Shown one piece after another: positions 5,686-11,099 of a DNA stretch of 11,099 nt; the first letter of the stretch is position 1; each line of letters starts with the position of its first letter. The position numbers and the translations under genes are program-made. A model generated the notes under the pieces. The model was not told the origin of the DNA. It did not search any database and was given only the letters and a program-made list of their open reading frames with translations. This DNA comes from Bacillota bacterium. Its GTDB lineage: Bacteria > Bacillota > Clostridia > Acetivibrionales > Acetivibrionaceae. The stretch is taken from positions 1 to 11,099 of the forward strand of contig JAEZUI010000165.1 of the NCBI GenBank assembly GCA_023421115.1, given 5' to 3'.

Positions 5686-6933
5686 TTAATGGAATAATCC
5701 AGTTAAACTTCGCCATGTCGGCTTACTTGGAGCAGGATTTGATATATATTTTAAAACGTGTTTATCCCACTGTTTGGAAGTAGTCAAATCCCAAGCACGC
5801 ATAGTTTTTGGATTCCAGAAATCCGGTCCATATTGAAACCGTTTTGCCATTTCAAGGCTTTTAAGACCAAAAGTTCTTGAAGCTTGATTTTTTACTGCTG
5901 TATCAATAATACTTCCTCTAAATTTTGCTGCTTGGGAACCACCTTTTAAAACTTGTGCAATTTCGCCTCTACCTGCACCGAGAGCTGTTAGAGTAGCAAC
6001 GTCACTTTGAGCAATAGCATTATCAACTTGTTTTACAACTGCACCATGTACCTGCTTAAGGCGAACACCTCTAAACTTATCAGTCATCCAACCAACTAAA
6101 TTTCCAGAACCCACATTTTTATTAACTTGGCTAATTCCTACTTTAGCAGATTGTTTTGCTGTAGAACGTACCGTATTAACTACTATGCCTTTAGCTGCAC
6201 TATATGCAAAATCTATTCCTAAAGTTGCAACTGTTTCTACAATAGCATCGTTAAAAGCTTGTTCTTGGTTTGCTATTTGTATTCTACGGTCAAAGGAACC
6301 CATGACATATAAAATGTTATCAGAAGTAGCTCTTTTGGAGTCATATGTAATATCTTGATCTGTTGTGTATTTCTCGTAAGTAGTACCTAAATAATAATCA
6401 CTCAAACTCCTAAAGAAATACATGTTATCCATAGCTTCATACGTAAAGAACATATTCTCATAAAGGTAGTTTTTCTTTTTTCTAATTGCTTCAAGCTGTT
6501 CTGTTTGTTTTTGTATAAATTTATGATACCATTTATATAAGGACGAATCATTATCAAGTTCATTCAGATTAATACCCTTTGTTCTCTTCAATTCATAAAT
6601 ATAAGAATTAACTTCAGAATTGATAAGCTCTTCTTCTAATGTTGTACTGTATAATTCAAAAAGGTATATATCAACATGATTTAATTCACGTTTATTTTTT
6701 TGTAAATCAAGTCTACCAGAAGCTATAGAATATGAAAACATATTTTCTTTACTATTAGCTTTTAATTCTGCATTTGCTGTTGATTCTAATTTACGATAAA
6801 AATCATGCTCTTTAGGGCTATGTCCTGTTGGATCGTAGTAAATCAATGGATTATTAACACAATAAGTATACAAGTTGAGTGACAGGGGATCACTTGCACT
6901 ACCCCTGTATGTATCCTTAATAAAGAAACTGAT
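5686..6933 (-). CDS. 5'-truncated RHS/polymorphic toxin C-terminal fragment with REase-like toxin domain
   Basis: The frame is open from after a TAA at 6936-6934 to the stop at 5686. The first possible start, TTG at 6873, has no ribosome site and falls inside the conserved RHS core end: KDTYRGS, DPLSLNLYTYCVNN, then PLIYYDPTGH. So this is not a complete gene but the tail of an RHS protein. After the core comes a variable region of about 280 residues, then a toxin-like C-terminus (last ~95 residues, numbered from 6873): FRGSIID (D324), YGPDFWNP (P350, D351), AWDLTT (D362, T364), then QW..H...Y (W369, H372, Y376). The PD-x10-DxT pattern resembles PD-(D/E)XK nuclease toxins whose ends read DLT/DVT..QW..H...Y; the fold is inferred. 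The RHS barrel that normally exports the toxin is absent, because the IS110 element begins directly upstream. It may be a silent toxin cassette or a disrupted gene. Confidence 0.75.
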   Translation of the reverse strand: MSFFIKDTYRGSASDPLSLNLYTYCVNNPLIYYDPTGHSPKEHDFYRKLESTANAELKANSKENMFSYSIASGRLDLQKNKRELNHVDIYLFELYSTTLEEELINSEVNSYIYELKRTKGINLNELDNDSSLYKWYHKFIQKQTEQLEAIRKKKNYLYENMFFTYEAMDNMYFFRSLSDYYLGTTYEKYTTDQDITYDSKRATSDNILYVMGSFDRRIQIANQEQAFNDAIVETVATLGIDFAYSAAKGIVVNTVRSTAKQSAKVGISQVNKNVGSGNLVGWMTDKFRGVRLKQVHGAVVKQVDNAIAQSDVATLTALGAGRGEIAQVLKGGSQAAKFRGSIIDTAVKNQASRTFGLKSLEMAKRFQYGPDFWNPKTMRAWDLTTSKQWDKHVLKYISNPAPSKPTWRSLTGLFH

Positions 6934-6943
6934 TTAGTTTTTT

Positions 6944-6982
6944 ATCAAGGGTAGATTTAATTTTCAATGTTCTACCCTTGAT
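6944..6982. repeat. 12-bp perfect inverted repeat at the IS110 right end
   Basis: ATCAAGGGTAGA (6944-6955) pairs with TCTACCCTTGAT (6971-6982) around a 15-nt loop, starting five bases after the transposase stop. Neither strand has a T-tract after the stem, so it is not a typical terminator. It may mark the element's right end or stabilise the transcript. Confidence 0.75.
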
Positions 6983-6986
6983 TATA

Positions 6987-8222
6987 TCATTTGGTATTCT
7001 GTTTTGGAAGATTTGGGATTCTATATTCTGACTTGTTTTTCATCATACCCCATATTATATTTACAAGCCTTCGGGCTATGCAGATTATGGCTTGACCTGA
7101 TGTTTTACCTTCTGATATTTTCTTTTCGTAGTACTCACGAAAGACTGGATTTCTTGGGTTTTTGGTGTTCCTGTCCAGTATGATTTGATGGACTGCTAGA
7201 AGGTGGAATATACCGTATAGAATTCTGTTGCCTTGTTGGTTTTTTAGTTGTTTGTCCTTTTGACCGGAACTGTATGTAATTGGGGCTACTCCTGCGTATT
7301 TTGCGAGCTTTGCAGGGGTTGGGAATCGTTCTATATCGCCGATTTCACCGATTAATTTGGCAGCTGTGACAATATCAATTCCAGTCATGGTGTGGAGTTT
7401 GTAGCCCATTTTATCAACTATGAGCTTAATTTCTACCTCGATTTTTGTTAGTTCATCATCCTTGAATTTGATTTCTTTTACCATGCTTTCAACTAGGAAA
7501 TCCCTTATGTATTGGTACTCTGGAACTTCTCTTACATTGTCATTTTCTGCTGTTTCAATAATCTGAACTGCTTTTTTGATGGTATAATAATTATGGCTGT
7601 TTGTAACTAATAGCTCTGTAAGCTCTTCTAGAGTGGCAGTTTTGAGCTTTGAAGGTGAGGGATACTTTTCCCAGAAGGCAAGGGCAGTTTTACCGTCTAT
7701 TTCGAAAAAGAACTTATTGTATGACGGATAGTTATGGGCTAATTGGACATGTAACTGACTTTTAAGAGCACTTGAAGACCTGACTAATGCTTCACGCCTT
7801 TGTACAAGTTGGTTAACCGTCCAGTACAAATCCTGAGGATTGGCATTTCTAAGCTCATCAAGGCGGGATAATAGAACCCTTGCAACACAAAGGGCATCAA
7901 AGGAATCGTCTTTGTGATATATGGGAAGTGCTTTTCTTTCAACATTTGCAAGACTGGAATCAACTTCTTTTACAAGCTTTTTTTCACCAAGCAGGAAAAC
8001 AGCTAAAGCACGGCCAACGCCTCCGCAATCCTCCAAGCCATAGACAGCGGTTTTTCTTTTAGCATGTTTTTTAACCTCAAGAAGCAGATCATTAAATTTG
8101 GAAGGTTTGTTTTCAATAGTGATTTCGCCCAATTTATCGCCCCAACAGTTGATAATAACAGCGGTATGAGTGAGTTTGTGAGTATCAATACCGACATAGA
8201 TATATTTTTGTTTTTGATGCAT
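6987..8222 (-). CDS. IS110-family transposase (DEDD plus serine recombinase)
   Basis: 411 residues. The ATG at 8222 has GAGGTGA just upstream. The N-terminal RuvC-like DEDD domain shows D13 (YVGIDTHK), E64 (YGLEDCGG), and D106/D109 (KDDSFDA). A helical middle (about 125-270) leads to the C-terminal transposase_20 domain: TGIDIVTAAKLIGEIGD, FPTPAKLAKYAGVAP, then YSSGQ, with the likely catalytic serine at 318-319. Length and order of domains are normal and all catalytic residues are present, so it may be active. IS110 recombinases use both domains and a non-coding bridge RNA from the element's end to join donor and target DNA. In the IS110 subgroup this RNA is encoded before the transposase gene, where this element has a long structured leader. 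It probably inserted into or beside the RHS gene. Confidence 0.95.
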   Translation of the reverse strand: MHQKQKYIYVGIDTHKLTHTAVIINCWGDKLGEITIENKPSKFNDLLLEVKKHAKRKTAVYGLEDCGGVGRALAVFLLGEKKLVKEVDSSLANVERKALPIYHKDDSFDALCVARVLLSRLDELRNANPQDLYWTVNQLVQRREALVRSSSALKSQLHVQLAHNYPSYNKFFFEIDGKTALAFWEKYPSPSKLKTATLEELTELLVTNSHNYYTIKKAVQIIETAENDNVREVPEYQYIRDFLVESMVKEIKFKDDELTKIEVEIKLIVDKMGYKLHTMTGIDIVTAAKLIGEIGDIERFPTPAKLAKYAGVAPITYSSGQKDKQLKNQQGNRILYGIFHLLAVHQIILDRNTKNPRNPVFREYYEKKISEGKTSGQAIICIARRLVNIIWGMMKNKSEYRIPNLPKQNTK

Positions 8223-8608
8223 TGTTTCACCTCAATTCCTGCACGGTCTGAAATTTAATAAATGTAAGCACCCAAAATATAGCGTTAAAGCTGTTTGCAC
8301 AACTTCCGCACAGACACATAAGCTAATTCATTTATTTATATAGAACCGTTTTTTAAAAAGCCACATACAAAACCGCAAAACCTTTTTACAACCTTGTATC
8401 AAGCCTTTTAATGAGTTCCCAGAAGGCACTGCTTTGATGGCAGTACCTAAACTGGAACTGTTGGAACTTTTGACATACTCCTGATAGTGTTAAAAGCTGC
8501 AAAAACACAGATTCCCACATAGACACATACAGTCAATAAAGCCCCTGTAATCTATGTAAAGAGAGCGTGAAAAGCCCTCTATATTGTACAGAGTGTTTGA
8601 AAGAGGAC
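8223..8608. other. Gene-free stretch between the RHH gene and the transposase gene
   Basis: It contains the candidate bridge RNA (about 8290-8480), a direct repeat TGGAACT (8453-8459 and 8462-8468), and a leftward hairpin AGAGGGC/GCTCTCT (8580-8574 with 8566-8560) followed by TTTACATAG. No RHS coding sequence is found here, so the missing upstream part of the RHS gene does not continue on this side of the element. Confidence 0.7.
8290..8480 (-). ncRNA. Candidate IS110 bridge RNA in the transposase leader
   Basis: Two large stem-loops can be drawn on the minus strand. The first has an outer stem AGTTCCAG (8459-8452) with CTGGGAACT (8422-8414, one bulge), an internal loop, an inner stem GGTACTG (8447-8441) with CAGTGCC (8431-8425, one G-T pair) and a 9-nt loop. 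The second pairs AAAAG and ATACA (8399-8395 for the latter's partner region) with TGTAT (8369-8365) and CTTTT across internal loops. A small third hairpin, AAGTTG/CAGCTT, lies near 8288-8305. This layout of stem, internal loop, stem is what IS110 bridge RNAs show. No open frame covers it. Exact ends unknown. Confidence 0.45.
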
Positions 8609-8623
8609 TCATACAGCCCTCTT
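8560..8623 (-). terminator. Two tandem hairpins after the RHH gene
   Basis: Hairpin one, AAGAGG (8623-8618) with CCTCTT (8606-8601), encloses the stop codon of the RHH gene. Hairpin two is AGAGGGC (8580-8574) with GCTCTCT (8566-8560) and a 7-nt loop, then TTTACATAG. T-tracts are short, so termination is probably partial. Confidence 0.4.
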
Positions 8624-8941
8624 AATATTTAACTTCCAGACCTTCTTCCAACCCTTATCTAAAAGTGCGCTATCAGAGTAACACTTAGGGTCATTCACAT
8701 TGATGACCTTTCGACTTCTTATACTCTCAAAAGTGACCTTGCCCGGGCGAACAACCAGCTTATTCATCCAACCGCCTTCAAGTTCTTTTTCCCACACGTG
8801 AACAGAATCAAAGGAAAAATACAACCTTAGGGCATCTTCAATAATCCCATTGATAACATTTACCCCATTAAGGGAAGCCCTAACTTTTGCAGCAGCATAC
8901 AACCCTTCGTCAATACTGGTAACAATCTTAACTTTCGACAT
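8609..8941 (-). CDS. Ribbon-helix-helix (CopG/Arc-like) small DNA-binding protein
   Basis: 110 residues from the ATG at 8941 (MSKVKIVTSIDEG). An in-frame ATG at 8959 would add MCGGFC, but it overlaps the ribosome site GTGGAGG (GGAGG at 8953-8949), so 8941 is preferred. Residues 3-42 read as a ribbon-helix-helix: a beta strand KVKIVTSI, helix YAAAKVRASLNG, a turn, and helix VINGIIEDALRLYF. RHH proteins are dimeric DNA binders, often antitoxins or repressors. Residues 43-110 form an extension with many W and K that I do not recognise. It lies 106 bp downstream of the SymE-like gene on the same strand, separated by an attenuator-like hairpin. It may regulate that gene through the palindrome in the shared promoter (inference). 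No enzyme motif is seen. Confidence 0.6.
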   Translation of the reverse strand: MSKVKIVTSIDEGLYAAAKVRASLNGVNVINGIIEDALRLYFSFDSVHVWEKELEGGWMNKLVVRPGKVTFESIRSRKVINVNDPKCYSDSALLDKGWKKVWKLNIKRAV

Positions 8942-9002
8942 ACAAAAACCTCCACACATATAAAACTAAAGACCTCTAAACCAATCAATAATATAAAGGG
9001 TA

Positions 9003-9036
9003 AAACGGAAGCAGCGGGCAAAACTGCCATACTTCC
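9003..9036 (-). terminator. Hairpin between the SymE-like and RHH genes
   Basis: On the minus strand GGAAG (9036-9032) pairs with CTTCC (9011-9007), with an inner GGCA/TGCC stem (9028-9025 with 9020-9017), and GTTTTACCC follows. It starts 11 nt after the SymE-like stop. It is probably a partial terminator that lowers expression of the RHH gene relative to the SymE-like gene. Confidence 0.5.
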
Positions 9037-9047
9037 TGTAATATGTA

Positions 9048-9260
9048 CTAGAATGATGATGCCTTCTCATAACTCTCAACCTCCATACCCTCACAGTCAA
9101 CAGCCTCTACCAGCTTAATAACTATCTGACCTTTTGTAACATCAACTACAATCTTTCTTCCGGGCTCAAAGCCAAAAGTGCGAAGCCATGCACCTGATAC
9201 TACCACGGAAGAAGAATTCTCTTCCATCCAAAACGCTGAAACCTCAGATAAGCGAACCAT
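9048..9260 (-). CDS. SymE/AbrB-like small protein
   Basis: 70 residues. The ATG at 9260 has AAGGAGGT (9275-9268) seven bases upstream. Residues about 20-50 (VVVSGAWLRTFGFEPGRKIV, then VTKGQIVIKL) match the SymE toxin pattern 'hGxWLxxxGFxxGxxhxVxVxxGxLVI', a swapped-hairpin AbrB fold. In E. coli, SymE is an SOS-induced toxin held down by the antisense RNA SymR; SymE-like proteins are also common near polymorphic-toxin loci, and many are of unknown function. The acidic N-terminus (MEENSSS) and C-terminal tail (DCEGMEVESYEK) are not recognised. It has a good SigA promoter of its own, and an RHH gene follows. I see no clear antisense RNA promoter, so a type I system is not shown. Confidence 0.7.
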   Translation of the reverse strand: MVRLSEVSAFWMEENSSSVVVSGAWLRTFGFEPGRKIVVDVTKGQIVIKLVEAVDCEGMEVESYEKASSF

Positions 9261-9304
9261 AAAATATACCTCCTTAACTTATACAGGCTCTCTGCCTACT
9301 CTCA

Positions 9305-9321
9305 TATCGGTGCGCACGATA
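9305..9321. promoter_or_regulatory. Palindrome over the -10 of the SymE-like promoter
   Basis: TATCGGTGCGCACGATA is a 16-bp palindrome (TATCGTGC/GCACGATA) with one extra G. It covers the -10 box, where a repressor would block RNA polymerase. It is GC-rich at its centre, unlike its surroundings. The downstream RHH protein or the AbrB-fold protein itself could bind it (inference). Confidence 0.5.
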
Positions 9322-9344
9322 CCGTCAAGTGAATTATTTGTCAA
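9316..9344 (-). promoter_or_regulatory. SigA-type promoter of the SymE-like gene
   Basis: On the minus strand a perfect -35 TTGACA (9344-9339) and a -10 TATCGT (9321-9316) are exactly 17 bp apart. The leader to the ATG is about 50 nt. Confidence 0.7.
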
Positions 9345-9554
9345 TACATTTTGATTTTTTTATTTTTGAATCTTGAGAGTTGATTATTACAACAAAGAAT
9401 GGATAGGCATAGCAGGAGAAAGTGATTCTTTGACGTCCCTGACGTAGTGAGTCAAGAGCAAATTCGTCCCCCCATTTTCAAGAAAGCCAGCTAAGCATAC
9501 ATAAAGAGACTGTAAGTAACTATGTTAGCTGCTCCTAAGAAACTTATAGCATCA

Positions 9555-9607
9555 GAGCCTAGGAAAAACATACAATAAAAGATTTATTGTATGTTTTTCC
9601 TAGGCTC
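9555..9607. repeat. Perfect 25-bp inverted repeat with a 3-nt loop
   Basis: The arms 9555-9579 and 9583-9607 are exact reverse complements; the loop is AGA. Each arm begins or ends with GAGCCTAGG/CCTAGGCTC and has a run of five A or five T in the middle. It would form a very stable hairpin in RNA from either strand. There is no T-tract after the stem, so it is not a standard terminator. It could be abutted terminal repeats left by a mobile element, a protein-binding cruciform, or part of a small RNA. Confidence 0.9.
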
Positions 9608-9789
9608 CTGTAGGTGAACTATCAAGTACAATTAAGCCAAGTTTTGCTAATATTTTTAATTATTTAAAATTTAAAAAAACATGATCAAAATTGAAATGAA
9701 ACGAGGCTTTAGGTATAATCTATAATCTATTAACAAATAACTATATGGATAATACGTAGTTGAAGTATTTTTCTTTGATACTCATATCA

Positions 9790-10908
9790 TCATTGAGCTA
9801 TTGACGCTGAAGCTTTATTGTCATTTCTGCAATCAATCAAATATATAGCATCATCAATCATGCTTTCATAACCAGAATTTATTACTACTTGTCGAGCAGT
9901 ATGGTATTCACTTTGAGAAAAGTAAAAGATAGCAATCAAGCTACCATCTGCACAGTTAGCTGCTTCATATATCTTAACTTGTGTAAATACATGGTTAAGT
10001 GATGAATTGCTGGCAAGTTTAAATTCAACGATATTTTGGTTATGTTGTCCCATTGAAACAATGAAATCAGCTTGTCCCCTTCCGTTATTAGGTTCCGCAT
10101 CTACCTTATAGTTTGTTCCATACCAAACAAAACGGAATAATCTTTGTAAATCGTTTTCTTTTGCTATTTGTTCCCCTTTTACATATAGATTTTTGTACCC
10201 ATCGCAATCTTCAATAATATGTTTAAAAAACGCCAAGCGCTTTTTGGCTTCCTCTCTAGCAGATAGATTTTCCTCAATAGAATATTCTTTTTGCTTAAAT
10301 ATAGTAATCAAATTTTTAGAAGCTAATAATAATTTCTCTAACTGTTTATTTAGCTCTTGCAAACACTGTAGCTTAATTTCATCAGTATCTGCTTCTCGCA
10401 ATTTAATGTAATAGTCATATAGTTCGGGGTATTCCCTAACAACTTCTTGAAACGCATCTTTTTCAATTTTTTGAATTGATTTTTCCCTAATAGCTCGGTG
10501 ATTTCTTTTTTGATTTTCTTCATATTGCCATATAGCTTGGCCGATATAGTTATTTACATAGGCTCTTAAAGTATCATTTTCTATTGCAGCACGAATACGC
10601 TCATGGTTTTTATAAAAATCATTTCTATTGATAGATGGTTCATCTTCTCGTAGAATATCATATGGTGTTAACAGAACATATTCAATCTTTCCTTTTTCAT
10701 TATAGATATATGGAAGTATATATTCTCTACTTATAAAACTTTCAGTATTATAGTTAAAATATACTTTCTCGACAGGAAGGGGTTTGCACAGGTTAGGAGC
10801 TATATATTCTTTTGCAAAATTTTCAGTGTATTCACAAAGAAATCTTTTAATAATATTTACAGTTAAATCGCTTATCTTATCTTTACCACTTCCCTCATAA
10901 AGCAACAT
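9790..10908 (-). CDS. PD-(D/E)XK nuclease-domain protein, probably 5'-truncated
   Basis: 372 residues from the ATG at 10908. The C-terminal domain carries a PD-(D/E)XK-type core: a helix with E251, then GRGQADFIV (D281), NIVEFKLAS (E295, K297) and TQVKIYEAA (Q310, Y314). Residues about 130-230 are highly charged and helical, probably coiled coil. The N-terminal 100 residues (YVLLTPYDIL, INRNDF) belong to a family I cannot name. Such large nuclease-domain proteins near mobile DNA are often defence proteins, but that is inference. The start is doubtful: the ATG has only a weak GAGAAAG site, and the same frame stays open for 39 more codons to 11025 with protein-like sequence (WNFIHAECELYQ, IEFALNTHGISKGEHIEKA), ending at a TAA without any ATG, GTG or TTG. 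So the true N-terminus appears lost, and the gene may be decaying. Confidence 0.7.
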   Translation of the reverse strand: MLLYEGSGKDKISDLTVNIIKRFLCEYTENFAKEYIAPNLCKPLPVEKVYFNYNTESFISREYILPYIYNEKGKIEYVLLTPYDILREDEPSINRNDFYKNHERIRAAIENDTLRAYVNNYIGQAIWQYEENQKRNHRAIREKSIQKIEKDAFQEVVREYPELYDYYIKLREADTDEIKLQCLQELNKQLEKLLLASKNLITIFKQKEYSIEENLSAREEAKKRLAFFKHIIEDCDGYKNLYVKGEQIAKENDLQRLFRFVWYGTNYKVDAEPNNGRGQADFIVSMGQHNQNIVEFKLASNSSLNHVFTQVKIYEAANCADGSLIAIFYFSQSEYHTARQVVINSGYESMIDDAIYLIDCRNDNKASASIAQ

Positions 10909-11040
10909 AGCTTTCTCTATATGTTCTCCTTTTGATATGCCATGCGTATTAAGTGCAAATTCAATATTTTGGTATAACTCACATTCAGCATGAATAAAGT
11001 TCCAGTATATATTTCTGTTTGGATATTAATGGATTTTTCC

Positions 11041-11087
11041 AAAATAGGAATGCTAAATCAAAGGTTATGCTCCTTTTGGCATTCCTA
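11041..11087 (-). terminator. Terminator of an off-window leftward gene
   Basis: On the minus strand TAGGAATGC (11087-11079) pairs perfectly with GCATTCCTA (11053-11045). An inner AAAGG/CCTTT stem lies within (plus-strand arms 11060-11064 and 11072-11076), and TTTTGG follows. It implies a gene on the minus strand that ends just beyond the window. Confidence 0.65.
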
Positions 11088-11099
11088 ACCATTTATTAC

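Larger units (their letters stand above)
6936..8490 (-). mobile_element. IS110-family insertion sequence (ends not exact)
   Basis: The element holds one transposase gene, a short 3' end of about 50 bp with a hairpin, and a long 5' non-coding end. The 3' limit is set near 6936 because the RHS reading frame, still recognisable at KDTYRGS, breaks there. The 5' limit is only a guess from the start of the structured leader. Most IS110 elements lack long terminal inverted repeats and make no, or very short, target duplications, so the sequence alone cannot place the ends. The size fits the family. Confidence 0.6.
9261..9789. other. Gene-free stretch of about 530 bp
   Basis: It contains the SymE-like promoter and palindrome (9305-9344), an imperfect hairpin CAGCTAA/TTAGCTG (9488-9494 with 9525-9531), extended after a bulge by CATA/TATG, and the 25-bp perfect inverted repeat at 9555-9607. 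A short TTGAC/GTCAA pair and a repeated GACGT lie near 9430-9455. From 9608 to 9789 I see nothing notable, and no clear terminator for the nuclease-domain gene. Confidence 0.7.

Noticed and set aside
6871..6873. TTG at 6873 as the start of an independent RHS-type gene
   Set aside because: It has no ribosome site, and the conserved RHS sequence continues in frame upstream for about 20 codons, so it is an internal leucine.
7880..8258. Small frames on both strands at the transposase N-terminus
   Set aside because: They overlap the conserved DEDD domain in other frames and have no features of their own.

Overview
The window is AT-rich and looks like the chromosome of a spore-forming, Gram-positive clostridium, most like the cellulolytic Acetivibrio/Ruminiclostridium group. 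That is an inference from four things: a C-terminal S-layer-homology (SLH) protein fragment, a small cytoplasmic CBM25-type starch/glycogen-binding protein, strong AGGAGG ribosome sites, and a CotA-like multicopper oxidase behind what looks like a sporulation promoter. No RNA operon, tRNA or CRISPR array is visible.

Layout. (1) 1-1300, plus strand: the end of an SLH-anchored surface protein with its terminator, then a complete CBM25-type gene whose terminator hairpin overlaps its stop codon. (2) 1343-1975, minus: a PilZ (c-di-GMP receptor) protein of the YcgR/flagellar-brake type. (3) 2252-4207, minus: a CotA/phenoxazinone-synthase-like multicopper oxidase with all copper ligands. Its start is the internal ATG at 4207, and a SigK/SigE-like promoter lies upstream. 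A near-perfect 18-base inverted repeat brackets this gene and the following gene-free stretch. (4) 4223-4874: gene-free, with a possible small-RNA unit and strong hairpins. (5) 4875-6933, minus: a polymorphic-toxin tip, made of a 5'-truncated RHS C-terminal fragment with a restriction-endonuclease-like toxin domain, followed 19 nt later by a pentapeptide-repeat protein that is probably its immunity protein. (6) About 6936-8490, minus: an IS110-family element abutting the truncated RHS reading frame. Its long non-coding leader folds into two large stem-loops and is a candidate bridge RNA. (7) 8609-9260, minus: a SymE/AbrB-like small protein followed by a ribbon-helix-helix protein, behind a good SigA promoter with a palindrome over its -10, a possible toxin-antitoxin or self-regulated pair. 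(8) 9261-9789: gene-free, holding a perfect 25-bp inverted repeat with a 3-nt loop. (9) 9790-11025, minus: a PD-(D/E)XK nuclease-domain protein that seems to have lost its start codon, preceded by the terminator of an off-window gene.

The left part (1-4) is ordinary cell-surface, signalling and sporulation genes. The right part (5-9) is an accessory island of conflict genes and mobile DNA in which two reading frames look eroded. The most promising lines for follow-up are the IS110 leader RNA, the spore-type promoter of the oxidase, and the SymE/RHH pair with its operator-like palindrome.
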